DNA of 64,000 nucleotides from Niallia sp. FSL W8-0635 (GTDB lineage: Bacteria; Bacillota; Bacilli; Bacillales; Cytobacillaceae): contig NZ_JBBOYD010000001.1 of assembly GCF_038007965.1 (NCBI RefSeq), forward strand, positions 2,582,501 through 2,646,500. The letters run 5' to 3'. This document shows positions 42,827-53,835 of this stretch, piece by piece; position 1 is the first letter of the stretch; every line of letters starts with the position of its first letter. The translations under genes and the position numbers were made by a program. The notes beneath the pieces were generated by a model, which saw only the letters and a list, made by a program, of their open reading frames with translations, searched no databases and had not been told where the DNA came from.

Positions 42827-43304
42827 TACTTTTTCCTCCTTGTAATTGTACTCTGTTGATTGATATTCCTTAGAATATAGGGCCAGAAATGTCGTAGGAT
42901 AGGATCTTTATCATTTTTAAATGAATGGATTCCACTAATTTTAGCGCATGATTACTCTTTAATATAAACCTTAAAACACCGCCCTATTACTTAGGGACAT
43001 TATTTGTTTAGAAAATACCAACCTAGAGTGTATTGTTTTATTTTGTTATAAATATATACTCTCCATTTTATTTCACTTTTTTTCATTTTCCAAAACATTA
43101 AGGTAAATAGGATCAATTAAAAGCCTTTATACCATACTTTAGTGGGAAATTATGTGGTTTTTTAACGGATGAATATAATGAAGTTGATGGAGATTTTTTA
43201 TATAAATGCTAAGTTAAGTATTAAATCGTAATTTAATTACTTTATGCTTTCTATACTAAGATGTATAACAAAGCTTTTAAATAGAAGTTCAAGTGAACAT
43301 CATT
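42827..43304. other. gene-free stretch: leader of the helicase gene
   Basis: About 480 bases with no coding frame. It lies upstream of cshA on the minus strand, as expected for a long cold-responsive 5' leader. No conserved riboswitch motif was recognised. Confidence 0.5.
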
Positions 43305-43343
43305 AAAAAAGGTGATGCATTTTGAAAGGCATCACCTTTTTTT
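43305..43343 (-). terminator. intrinsic terminator of the second csp gene
   Basis: AAAAAAGGTGATGC pairs with GCATCACCTTTTTT around a ten-base loop. Confidence 0.93.
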
Positions 43344-43352
43344 AATTTGTTA

Positions 43353-43553
43353 TTAAGCTTTAGTTACGTTAGAAGCTTGAGGTCCACGGTTACCTTCAAC
43401 GATTTCAAAAGTTACGTCTTGGCCTTCTTCTAAAGTTTTGAATCCTTCTGTTTGAATAGCTGAGAAGTGAACGAATACGTCTTGACCTTCAGAAGACTCG
43501 ATGAAACCAAAACCTTTTTCTGCGTTAAACCATTTTACTTTACCTGTGTTCAT
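43353..43553 (-). CDS. csp: cold shock protein CspA/CspB family, second copy
   Basis: 66 residues, 80 percent or so identical by eye to the copy at 40994. RNP1 KGFGFIES and RNP2 DVFVHFSAI are intact. It is transcribed from a clear sigma-A promoter 180 bases upstream and so has a long leader (43554-43727) with a stem-loop around GTAGGCG, typical of cold-shock mRNAs. ATG 43553 after TTGGAGGTTTTACA. Confidence 0.95.
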   Translation of the reverse strand: MNTGKVKWFNAEKGFGFIESSEGQDVFVHFSAIQTEGFKTLEEGQDVTFEIVEGNRGPQASNVTKA

Positions 43554-43761
43554 TGTAAAACCTCCAAAATTGTGTTACACACTAAGCACCTAATATAACT
43601 TTTAGGAATCGATACCTCATTCAACATGAAAAAGCCGTAGTTGAAATGATGTAGAAGAAAATCGCCTACATACATTGCAGCTACGACCACCTTATCCATA
43701 AAACATATACCGAACTTAATTGCGTTACCCTTATAATATAATTTTATTCACTTTTTGTCAA
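43554..43761 (-). promoter_or_regulatory. promoter and structured leader of csp
   Basis: TTGACA (43761-43756), 17-base spacer and TATTAT (43738-43733) on the minus strand, then about 175 bases of untranslated leader in which GTAG..TG..AATG and CATT..CA..CTAC arms and an inner ATGTAG/CTACAT form a long hairpin (roughly 43630-43685). Resembles the temperature-responsive leaders of other csp genes. Confidence 0.75.
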
Positions 43762-43789
43762 TAACGTTTTCGAAACTTTAGGTTTCATT

Positions 43790-44632
43790 TTAGACGTTGA
43801 CAGCTTCTGCAGAGTCAACAGTATGTTTTAGTAGCATGCTAATAGTAACTGGTCCAACGCCTCCAGGGACTGGTGTGATAGCTGAAGCATTTTCTAGACA
43901 TGCTTCATAGTCTACATCTCCTATATTCCCTTTATTATAACCCGCATCTAAGATTACCGCGCCAGGTTTAATCCAATCTCCTTGTATAAAGTTAGGCTTT
44001 CCTACTGCAGCGATAACGATATCAGCTTGTTTAACATATTCCTCTACATGCAATGTACGAGAGTGGCAAGTTGTCACAGTTGCATCTTTATTTAATAGTA
44101 AAGCAGAAACCGGTTTTCCTAAGATTGGACTCCGCCCTACTACAACTGCATGCTTCCCGCTAGCTTCTAGACCATAATGCTCCATTATTTTCATAATGGC
44201 AGCAGGTGTACACGATGGATATTTACCAAACCCAAGTGCTGTTTGCCCATAGCCAAAGCTAGTAACGCCGTCTACATCTTTGTCAATCTTAATTGCTTCA
44301 AATGCTTTTCTTTCATCTATATGACTGGGAACAGGATGCTGTAACAAAATTCCATGAACATCCTTATCGTTATTTAAAGCGTTTATCGTTTCCAATAATT
44401 GTTCTGTTGTTGTTTCTTTGTCCAAATGGATTTTTCGTGATTCAATCCCTAATTTTGCACATGCATTACCTTTCATTTTTACATAAGTAGCCGAGGATGA
44501 ATCATCTCCAACTAGAATGGTTGCTAAGCAAGGTGTTATTCCATTTTGCTTTAGAGTACTTATTCTTCCTTTTAATTCATTCTTTACTGCATTTGCTACT
44601 ACATTTCCGTCTAAAATTAATTTTTCCGACAT
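43790..44632 (-). CDS. folD: FolD, methylene-THF dehydrogenase/cyclohydrolase
   Basis: 280 residues from ATG 44632 (MSEKLILDGNVVANAVKNEL), behind CCAGGAGG. Signature I ILVGDDSSSATYVKMKGNAC and signature II ending PVPGGVGPVTISMLLKHTV with the NADP-binding HAVVVGRSPILGKPVSALLL. It interconverts 5,10-methylene-THF and 10-formyl-THF, feeding purine synthesis. A ZTP riboswitch precedes it, so expression should rise when the formyl-folate pool falls and ZTP accumulates. The longer open frame extending to 44749 is only the riboswitch read as protein. Confidence 0.95.
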   Translation of the reverse strand: MSEKLILDGNVVANAVKNELKGRISTLKQNGITPCLATILVGDDSSSATYVKMKGNACAKLGIESRKIHLDKETTTEQLLETINALNNDKDVHGILLQHPVPSHIDERKAFEAIKIDKDVDGVTSFGYGQTALGFGKYPSCTPAAIMKIMEHYGLEASGKHAVVVGRSPILGKPVSALLLNKDATVTTCHSRTLHVEEYVKQADIVIAAVGKPNFIQGDWIKPGAVILDAGYNKGNIGDVDYEACLENASAITPVPGGVGPVTISMLLKHTVDSAEAVNV

Positions 44633-44659
44633 GTATATACCTCCTGGTAAATTATAAAA

Positions 44660-44755
44660 AGAAGTGCGTTTGCGACTCTTTTGCCCAGACGACCGGCTAT
44701 ACATATACACAGCTCCCATATGGTTATTTCCATTTATGTCGTCAGTCACTATGTA
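44660..44755 (-). promoter_or_regulatory. ZTP (pfl-type) riboswitch upstream of folD
   Basis: On the minus strand GTGACTGACGACA (44749-44737) leads into the P1-P2 domain with AACCATATGGGAGC, and the conserved loop TCGTCTGGGC follows at 44692-44683, then a possible weak terminator or anti-SD stretch running into the AGGAGG of folD. The two conserved blocks and the pairing of CGAC with GTCG are those of the pfl/ZTP class. Confidence 0.88.
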
Positions 44756-44871
44756 TTAATAAGTTCATTTGTATCATATCATAGCTTCTTTTGAATTGAA
44801 ATAATATACCCCATATTCTCAAAGAATTTTAAGACAAGATTTTTTATCTCGCACGATCTTTTTTTATACAA

Positions 44872-44920
44872 GAAAAAGCCTCCCTAAAACAGTTTTAACT
44901 CTGTTTTAGGAAGGCCTTTT
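44872..44920. terminator. strong hairpin, bidirectional terminator
   Basis: CCTAAAACAG pairs with CTGTTTTAGG with flanking AAGCC/GGCCTT, T-rich on both sides. On the minus strand it ends GGCTTTTTCTTG. It would terminate a transcript coming from the 45 kb side, where no gene lies nearer than glpD. Confidence 0.85.
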
Positions 44921-45394
44921 ATGTATCCATCTTTATGAATACTCTTAGCTATGCATATATTTAAGGACATACACTAATACTTATTAATGGTGTAAATGCC
45001 TAAAACAACGAAAGCCCTACCTCTCTTTCATCCTTACGGCTCCTAGGCCGTGCCAGTGTGAATTTAGGGTGAATCGTGCAGAACACAAAAATACATTTCT
45101 GAAAAATAATAATGGAAGGATTAATCCGCATTAGGAAGGATTTTAAATGTGTTTTTGAAGATAAATTGGAGTGTAATTGTTATGAATGTTCTTATATAGC
45201 TGTTCCGTTTACTTATAAATTTCTTGTTACCTTACACATAATTCTACAAAATTCTGTTTAAACCTCAAATACATACAAGTAACATCATAACTTAGAATTG
45301 AATTTAAGTCAACTACACCCTTCCCTATTTTTGTAAAAATGTTAATTAATTGGCTTTCCGAACCCATGTAAACTAACTAAAGAAAACAATCTTG
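44921..45394. other. gene-free stretch with a possible structured RNA
   Basis: No coding frame. On the minus strand between 45075 and 44990 lies a GC-richer segment with CGGCCTAGGAGCCG (a stem-loop) flanked by CCCTA and TAGGG, followed downstream by the strong terminator at 44872-44920. This could be a roughly 200-base small RNA. The rest (45080-45394) shows nothing definite. Confidence 0.4.
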
Positions 45395-45520
45395 GAATAA
45401 ACCCACAGGCTGAATACATATCACTTTCCGACGGCTCCACTTTAGCCACGTTAAACTTCCATGTTCACCTGTGGGCTCTCCATATCCAGCCTGCACAGTA
45501 TTTTTTCCTTTTCTTACATA
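45395..45520. repeat. decayed copy of the 54.8/57.2/59.0 kb MITE-like repeat
   Basis: CAGGCTGAATACA followed by CACTTTCCG..GG near 45408-45440 and a closing CCAGCCTGCAC near 45495 match the inner part of the repeat family (CAGCCTGAATACAC, CTTTCCG), but the terminal arms are lost. Shorter and more diverged than the other copies. Confidence 0.5.
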
Positions 45521-45566
45521 AGTAAGTAAAAAACAGCTAATACATAAAGAGTATGATTTAAATGAT

Positions 45567-47237
45567 TTATTGCTTAATCAATTTCCCTTCAAACGGTACT
45601 GTTGCTTTGTGAATTTCATCTTCTAATTCTGAAGTTAAGGTATTTATTCTTTCATTACTCCACTCATAATAATCTGCCATATACTCTATTACATCTTCTT
45701 TAACTTCTTGTACTTTATTAATATCAAATAGTAGCATTCCCGTCCGTCTTAATAGGACATCTGTTGGTGTCATAGCAAATTCGTATTCCATTGCATAACG
45801 TATTTTTGCAAATAATACTTGCGAAAGCGCTCCATTATTTTCGACAGTTTGTTTTGCAAGGCTATATACAATGGGAGCATTACTACCATATAGTTTTGCA
45901 ATTGATTCTGCATCCTTTTTTGAAAGTCCTGCATCCATTCCCTTTGCTACTACGTCTTTAATATATGTTGAAAAACCTTTTGAACCTCCAACTTCCCCTC
46001 CTGAGATTGGCAATGATTTTGTCATACAATTATTAAACGTTTTTCCTGATTTCTCTTGCAATCTTCTAGCCACCAAGTCAACAACGGTTTCAGCCATTTT
46101 ACGATAACCAGTTAGTTTTCCTCCAGCAATCGTAATTAACTTACTTTCCGACTCCCAAATTTCATCTTTTCGCGAAATTTCTGATGGGTCTTTTCCATCT
46201 TCCAAAATCAACGGTCTAACTCCAGCCCAGCTTGATTCCACATTCTCTGCTGTAACAGACACAGATGGAAACATAAATTTAATTGCCCCTAGAATATAAT
46301 CTCTATCCTCTATCGACATAGATGGATGAACTGGATCATCACTATAAAAAGTATCCGTTGTCCCTACATAGGTTTTACCATCTCTAGGAATAGCAAATAC
46401 CATTCTGCCATCTGGTGTATCAAAATATACAGCTTGTTTTAGTGGGAAAACAGATTGATCGATTACTAAATGTACTCCTTTTGTAAGCTGCAGGGTTTTC
46501 CCTTTCTTGCTTCCATCTATGGTTCTTAACGTATCAACCCATGGACCGGTAGCATTCACAATGGTATTTGCATAAATAGGATAAACAGTATCCTCTATTA
46601 GATTTCTAACTTCAACACCTTCTATCTTGCCATTATTATCATATAAAAAGTTTTCTACTTTCGTATAATTAATAGCAGTTGCTCCATTATCCACTGCTTT
46701 TTTCATTACCTCTACAGTTAAACGACTGTCATCTGTTCGATACTCCACATAGTACCCACCACCTTTAAGACCATCTTTTCTTATTAATGGTTCTTTGGAA
46801 AGTGTTTCATCTTTTGAAAGCATTTTTCTACGTTCTGTTTTTTTTACTCCAGCAAGAAAATCATATACTCTTAACCCGATATTTGTTGAAAATTTACCAA
46901 AGGTTCCGCCTTGATGTAAAGGAAGAAGCATCCATTCAGGTGTCGTTACATGTGGTCCATTTTCATACACAACTTCTCTTTCCTTCCCTACTTCTGCAAC
47001 CATTTTCACTTCAAATTGCTTTAAATATCGTAATCCTCCGTGAACTAATTTTGTTGATCTACTAGATGTTCCAGCAGAGAAATCTTGCATTTCTACAAGC
47101 GCTACTTCCATTCCTCTAGTTGCTGCATCTAAAGCAATACCGGCACCTGTTATACCACCACCGATTACTAACACATCAAATTTCTTATCCATTAATTGTT
47201 GTTCTATTACGTCTCTACTACTTGGCTTTTTTTGCAA
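45567..47237 (-). CDS. glpD: aerobic glycerol-3-phosphate dehydrogenase GlpD
   Basis: 556 residues. FAD dinucleotide-binding motif VLVIGGGITGAGIALDAATR at about residues 20-40 and the FAD-enzyme signatures TSSRSTKLVHGGLRYLKQFE and RDGKTYVGTTDT are clear. Oxidises sn-glycerol 3-phosphate to dihydroxyacetone phosphate at the inner membrane face and passes electrons to the quinone pool. The TTG start at 47237 follows AGGGAGG. A GlpP-type leader terminator lies 150 bases upstream, so expression needs GlpP and glycerol-3-phosphate. Confidence 0.95.
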   Translation of the reverse strand: MQKKPSSRDVIEQQLMDKKFDVLVIGGGITGAGIALDAATRGMEVALVEMQDFSAGTSSRSTKLVHGGLRYLKQFEVKMVAEVGKEREVVYENGPHVTTPEWMLLPLHQGGTFGKFSTNIGLRVYDFLAGVKKTERRKMLSKDETLSKEPLIRKDGLKGGGYYVEYRTDDSRLTVEVMKKAVDNGATAINYTKVENFLYDNNGKIEGVEVRNLIEDTVYPIYANTIVNATGPWVDTLRTIDGSKKGKTLQLTKGVHLVIDQSVFPLKQAVYFDTPDGRMVFAIPRDGKTYVGTTDTFYSDDPVHPSMSIEDRDYILGAIKFMFPSVSVTAENVESSWAGVRPLILEDGKDPSEISRKDEIWESESKLITIAGGKLTGYRKMAETVVDLVARRLQEKSGKTFNNCMTKSLPISGGEVGGSKGFSTYIKDVVAKGMDAGLSKKDAESIAKLYGSNAPIVYSLAKQTVENNGALSQVLFAKIRYAMEYEFAMTPTDVLLRRTGMLLFDINKVQEVKEDVIEYMADYYEWSNERINTLTSELEDEIHKATVPFEGKLIKQ

Positions 47238-47387
47238 AGTAAAAACCTCCCTATGAAGTGAAAACCGTATTGGTACGATTAATGATTTTTTCTATTTGTT
47301 ATTTGTTTAAATTAGATTGGTTTGAAGAATCAACTTATGCTCTTTCCATTTATTTAAGAATGATATGTAACAATTCTAATTAAACAA

Positions 47388-47442
47388 AAAGAGACCACAA
47401 AGTTACATTATCATTATGATGATAATGCCTTGTGGTCTCTCC
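47388..47442 (-). terminator. leader terminator of glpD (GlpP target)
   Basis: Minus strand AGAGACCACAA pairs with TTGTGGTCTCT around an internal ATTATCAT/ATGATAAT hairpin, followed by TTTTGTTT. It lies in the glpD leader before the coding start, the position where GlpP prevents termination in Bacilli. Confidence 0.88.
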
Positions 47443-47559
47443 GATTCTCCAGACAAAATTATTAACTTAATTTTATTATAACATATTAATCTATATATTC
47501 ATAGTATTTATATTATTCTAAGAAGCTATATTTCTCATAAATCAGGTGATAATAATTCT

Positions 47560-49895
<2,336 letters not shown>

Positions 49896-50036
49896 TCTAA
49901 TCCCCCTTATCATTTTTCACTCCGTTTTTTTAGTTTTACATGTAATCAAAAACAACTACCATTTTATACTAATTTAGAATTGTTTTAAATCACATTTCAC
50001 TTAAAGTAGAGAGTGATATTGGTTAATAAATGCGCA

Positions 50037-50104
50037 AAAAAAGGAGAGCACGACAGATAACAGCCAATAATAAATTATGGCTCCCTGCGTGCATCTCCTT
50101 TTCT
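50037..50104 (-). terminator. leader terminator of glpFK (GlpP target)
   Basis: Minus strand AAAGGAGA..GCACG pairs with CGTGC..TCTCCTTT around an inner GCCATAA-type hairpin and runs into TTTTTTT. It lies between the glpFK promoter and the glpF start. Confidence 0.85.
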
Positions 50105-50132
50105 CCTACACAATAAATTAACTTGTAAATTC

Positions 50133-50161
50133 ATTGTAAACGCTTACCATCGAACTGTCAA
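50133..50161 (-). promoter_or_regulatory. glpFK promoter with overlapping cre site
   Basis: On the minus strand TTGACA (50161-50156), 17-base spacer, TACAAT (50138-50133). GGTAAGCGTTTACA (50148-50135) matches the cre consensus TGWAANCGNTNWCA at 13 of 14 positions and overlaps the -10, so CcpA repression is expected. Confidence 0.9.
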
Positions 50162-50196
50162 TTATTTTTTTACCATTTATACTATAGAAACAGTAT

Positions 50197-50757
50197 TTAT
50201 TTATTCCCCTTTGACTTTATCTCTTCCCATAACTCTTTTTTTGAAGTAGTAATACTTGTCGCACCAGCTTCGATTGCTTTTCTAACATCTTCCTTTGTTC
50301 GAATCAATCCCCCAGCAAGTATTGGTACATTTATACGTTTTTTAATTTCCGTTATCATCCAAGGCATCATCCCAGGCAGAACTTCAATATAATCCGGATT
50401 CGTTCTTTGGACGAGTTTAAGACTTTTCGCTATTGCATGACTATCGAGCAGGAATACCCTTTGAATAGCAACCACATTTTTCTGCTTTGCTTTTAAAATT
50501 ACCGATGATTTTGTAGAAATAACCCCATAAGGCTTAAATTCCTGACATATAAATTCTGTCCCGAAATCATCACTTTTCAAACCTTGAATTAAATCTACAT
50601 GATAAATCATTTTCTTATTTGCTTTTTTAGCAAGAAGGCTAATATGCTTTAATTGTGAAATGTGCACCTCCAAAAATACACCAATTTCATAATCACTTTT
50701 TAAGAAAGCTTCAAATTCCTTCATATTTGATGATGCAGGTATAATATGCTGATTCAT
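50197..50757 (-). CDS. glpP: glycerol operon antiterminator GlpP
   Basis: 186 residues of the GlpP family, a TIM-barrel-like RNA-binding antiterminator. Features: FEAFLKSDYEIGVFLEVHIS, HVDLIQGLKSDDFGTEFICQ, PDYEVLPGMMPW-type segment PDYIEVLPGMMPWMITEIKK and PILAGGLIRTKEDVRKAIEA. With glycerol-3-phosphate it lets polymerase read through the glpFK and glpD leader terminators. Lies directly upstream of the glpF promoter, as in B. subtilis. ATG 50757 after GGGGGAAGAAAA. Confidence 0.95.
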   Translation of the reverse strand: MNQHIIPASSNMKEFEAFLKSDYEIGVFLEVHISQLKHISLLAKKANKKMIYHVDLIQGLKSDDFGTEFICQEFKPYGVISTKSSVILKAKQKNVVAIQRVFLLDSHAIAKSLKLVQRTNPDYIEVLPGMMPWMITEIKKRINVPILAGGLIRTKEDVRKAIEAGATSITTSKKELWEEIKSKGNK

Positions 50758-50847
50758 TTTTCTTCCCCCATAATTGACTTTTTCCCTTTATTCAAAACTT
50801 AGTAAGCCTGTCTCTCTATATTTACACTATCCCTCTAGAAAAAACAT

Positions 50848-51495
50848 TTATCGCTTTGTTCTAAATTCATATAAACGAAAAGCTAAAATACAAATTGCTG
50901 AATAAGCAATCCCTATCGAATATCCGCCTACTACATCCGTCGGATAATGGACGCCTAAATATATTCTACTAACACCAATGAGAACGATAAAAAGACAAGC
51001 AATAATATATGCTATAATTTTGCTCCCAGTCGATTTCACTATATGTATACATAGATAGGCACATGAGCCAAAAAATATAAGGGAGCCCATCGAGTGTCCA
51101 CTTGGGAAACTATAGCCTTTCTCTATTATAACAGGCAAAATATCTGGACGCTCTCTTTTAAAAAACCATTTAAGCAGTTTATTTAAGAGTGCACCTAAAC
51201 CATTTGCGGTAATAAAAAAGATTGCTAAAGCATATTTTTTCCTCCATAACAAAAGAATCGTAATTATTAATATCGCAGTTGTTATAAAAGATACGGACCC
51301 TAAAAAAGTCACTCGTTCTACCCATATTGTTAAATCCTCTGAAATATATGACTGAATAAAATCGATAATTGTATTGTCAAATGATAGGATATCCGAACTA
51401 CTAACTAGCTTTGCGATCACATAAAAAATGCTACTAAAAACAAGGATAATAGCAATCATCATCATTATATATTTTAAAGTTATTTTTCTTTCCAT
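50848..51495 (-). CDS. PAP2 family phosphatase
   Basis: 215 residues with five to six TM segments. The three PAP2 motifs are intact: KWFFKRERP (KxxxxxxRP), SFPSGHSMGS (PSGH) and SRIYLGVHYPTDVVGG (SRxxxxxHxxxD). Probably an undecaprenyl-pyrophosphate or phosphatidylglycerophosphate phosphatase acting on the outer face of the membrane. ATG 51495 after CGAGGAGTTTATA. Stand-alone. Confidence 0.9.
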   Translation of the reverse strand: MERKITLKYIMMMIAIILVFSSIFYVIAKLVSSSDILSFDNTIIDFIQSYISEDLTIWVERVTFLGSVSFITTAILIITILLLWRKKYALAIFFITANGLGALLNKLLKWFFKRERPDILPVIIEKGYSFPSGHSMGSLIFFGSCAYLCIHIVKSTGSKIIAYIIACLFIVLIGVSRIYLGVHYPTDVVGGYSIGIAYSAICILAFRLYEFRTKR

Positions 51496-51557
51496 ATAAA
51501 CTCCTCGCTATTTCTTAGGTGAAAGCTTGGTTAATCCAAGCTTTCCCCTTTCACTTT

Positions 51558-52391
51558 TCAAGCTTCTTTAGCCACTTTCTTTCTTGTTGTCTTCTTCTTC
51601 TTTTCTTCGATTTTTTGGGGCTTTGTATTATCAATCGAAGCTTGGAGTGCAGCCATTAAATCCATGACATTCGATTTTTGTTGCTTATCTGTACCTGTAA
51701 CTACTTCTTCACCGGCTTTTTTCGCTTCAATTAATTCAAGAAGAGCTGTTCTATATTCATCCGTGTATTTATCTGGTGTAAATTCTGTTGTTAATTGATC
51801 GATTAATAAAATGGCTGTTTCTAATTCTTTTTTCTCTATTTGATTAACGGCCGGTACATTTGGAACATCTTCCACCTTGCGCACTTCATCTGGAAAGTGA
51901 ATAGTCTCCATCACGAGTGTATTTTCATAAACGCGAATAATCGCTAACTGCTCCTTCGAACGAATAATGATTTTTGCTATACCAACTTTACCTGTTTCAA
52001 GTAAAGCTTGTCTTAATAATGCGTATGCCTTATTCCCACCCTCACCTGAAGACATATAATAACACTTTTCAAAATAAATGGGATCAATTTCTTCCATTTT
52101 CACAAAATCAATAATCTCTACTGATTTATCCTCATTTTCTTTGCGAAGTTTTTCCAAATCTTCTTCATCAAGCACTACATATTTTCCTTTTGCATATTCA
52201 TATGCCTTCACAATTTCTTCTGGCCCAACTTCTTTTTCACAAGCAGAGCATTTCTTTTCATATTTAATTGGCGCATGACACGCTTTATGAAGCGTTCTTA
52301 ACTTAATATCTTTATCCTCAATTGCAGAATGTAATTTAATCGGTATACTCACTAGTCCAAAGCTTATATTTCCTTTCCACATTGTATGCAT
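51558..52391 (-). CDS. ku: Ku protein (bacterial NHEJ)
   Basis: 277 residues: WKGNISFGLVSIPIKLHSAI at the N-terminus, RTLHKACHAPIKYEKKCSAC and VEIIDFVKMEEIDPIYFEKC in the core, and a C-terminal lysine-rich tail (KPQKIEEKKKKTTRKKVAKE). Homodimeric Ku encircles DNA ends and recruits the ligase and polymerase partners encoded next to it. ATG 52391 after GGAGATAAACT. Divergently transcribed from the polymerase gene across 204 bases. In B. subtilis ku/ligD are sigma-G controlled; a convincing sigma-G site was not found here. Confidence 0.95.
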   Translation of the reverse strand: MHTMWKGNISFGLVSIPIKLHSAIEDKDIKLRTLHKACHAPIKYEKKCSACEKEVGPEEIVKAYEYAKGKYVVLDEEDLEKLRKENEDKSVEIIDFVKMEEIDPIYFEKCYYMSSGEGGNKAYALLRQALLETGKVGIAKIIIRSKEQLAIIRVYENTLVMETIHFPDEVRKVEDVPNVPAVNQIEKKELETAILLIDQLTTEFTPDKYTDEYRTALLELIEAKKAGEEVVTGTDKQQKSNVMDLMAALQASIDNTKPQKIEEKKKKTTRKKVAKEA

Positions 52392-52595
52392 AGTTTATCT
52401 CCATTCTCTTTTAGTTCCATCTTTTCGATAATGCATTGAAAAATAAGCAAAATGAATCATCTTTGTACCTATTATTACATTGTGTTTCCCTGTGTTTTTC
52501 ATACCATTTAATTATTGGTAGTACACATCATTCATACCTAGCAGCATCACAAGGTAATACTATTATTATGGAATGATTATTAGGAGGATAAACTT

Positions 52596-53795
52596 ATGTA
52601 TACAGCTTCATTTTTTATAAGTAATTATCATAAAAAAACAGAGAGCTTTGGCGTTAGCGTCCGATTAAATAAGGAAATCATAGCTGTTGGCTCCTTTAAA
52701 AAAGGGTTAAAAGAAGAGGAAAAAACCGCCCTGTTAGATATCATAAAAGAACATTACAAGGATCAAGACGAAGACTTTTACCATATGGATCCAGGAATTT
52801 GTGTTGAACTACATTTTGCCTCATTTAAAAACCAAAAATTAATCAATCCTGTTTTCTCTAAATTTTTATTTAATCAAAATTGGCAAGAATGTACATTAGA
52901 ACATTTACTTGCATCAGATAGTACTACAGTCACGCATCCTGACAAACCCCTTTTTCCCGATTTGAATATAACGAAACTTGATTATATTTTTTATTTAAAG
53001 GAGGTAAGTCCTTATTTCCTACCATTTTTAAAAAATAGGTTATTGACAACCATTCGCTTTCCCCATGGTATGTTTGGGGAATCATTTTATCAAAAACAAT
53101 GCCCAGATTATGCTCCTACCTTTATTGAAACATATAGAAAGGAGGACATTGAATATATTGTTTGCAATAATATAGAAACTCTTTTATGGTTGGGAAATCA
53201 ATTAGCATTTGAATTCCATATCCCATTTGAAACAATCTATTCAAATAGCATGCCTTCAGAAATTGTGTTTGACCTTGACCCACCTTCAAGTAACCATTTT
53301 CATATGGCAATTGAAGCAGCAAAAGTTCTGCAAAAAATTCTTGATCGATTACAACTACTGTCCTTTTTAAAAATTTCCGGTAATAAAGGCATTCAGGTCT
53401 ATTTGCCACTTCCTGAAAAAACATTCTCTTACGAGGAAGTGCGGCTTTTCACAGAATTTATTGCGCATTATATGATAGAAGAGAAACCAGAACTCTTCAC
53501 AATTGAACGATTAAAAAAGAATCGAAAAAACAGATTATACATTGACTATATCCAGCATAGTGAAGGAAAAACGATTATTTCCCCTTATTCTATTCGCGGA
53601 AACAAAGGAGGATATGTTGCATGTCCAATCGAATGGAAGGAACTAACAAATAATTTACACCCTAGTCAATTTTCTATGACAGTTGTCCTTCAAAGATTGG
53701 AAAAAGGGATAAATCCTTTTTCTACTTATTTTGAAGCAAAAGAAAAACAGCCATTTCGTCAAGTTCTCGATGTATTAACTAAAACGCAAAAATAA
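52596..53795 (+). CDS. ligD: LigD-type polymerase with an N-terminal ligase OB-fold, no ligase catalytic domain
   Basis: 399 residues. Residues 1-100 (FGVSVRLNKEIIAVGSFKKG, EEEKTALLDI, MDPGICVELHFASF) match the OB-fold part of a LigD ligase; residues 113-385 are the archaeo-eukaryotic-primase-type polymerase domain, with THPDKPLFPD, RFPHGMFGESFYQK, the catalytic FDLDPP (225-230) and KISGNKGIQVYLPL. By eye the whole aligns with the C-terminal two thirds of B. subtilis LigD (YkoU), and lacks its nucleotidyltransferase (KxDG) domain. The ligase is encoded by a separate, convergent gene. ATG 52596 after TTAGGAGGATAAACTT. Confidence 0.88.
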   Translation: MYTASFFISNYHKKTESFGVSVRLNKEIIAVGSFKKGLKEEEKTALLDIIKEHYKDQDEDFYHMDPGICVELHFASFKNQKLINPVFSKFLFNQNWQECTLEHLLASDSTTVTHPDKPLFPDLNITKLDYIFYLKEVSPYFLPFLKNRLLTTIRFPHGMFGESFYQKQCPDYAPTFIETYRKEDIEYIVCNNIETLLWLGNQLAFEFHIPFETIYSNSMPSEIVFDLDPPSSNHFHMAIEAAKVLQKILDRLQLLSFLKISGNKGIQVYLPLPEKTFSYEEVRLFTEFIAHYMIEEKPELFTIERLKKNRKNRLYIDYIQHSEGKTIISPYSIRGNKGGYVACPIEWKELTNNLHPSQFSMTVVLQRLEKGINPFSTYFEAKEKQPFRQVLDVLTKTQK

Positions 53796-53798
53796 CAA

Positions 53799-53828
53799 AG
53801 GGAGTTTCCTCGATTAGGTCAACTCCCT
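53799..53828. terminator. terminator between the polymerase and ligase genes
   Basis: AGGGAGTT pairs with AACTCCCT across a 14-base loop, between two convergent stops. Confidence 0.75.
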
Positions 53829-53835
53829 ATTCCTA

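Noticed and set aside
44633..44749. N-terminal extension of FolD
   Set aside because: It is the ZTP riboswitch read as protein; FolD homologues begin at MSEKLILDG.
52392..52595. Sigma-G promoters for ku and the polymerase gene
   Set aside because: A TCATA..AATACTA arrangement is present upstream of the polymerase gene but the spacing and first box deviate from consensus; not strong enough to annotate.
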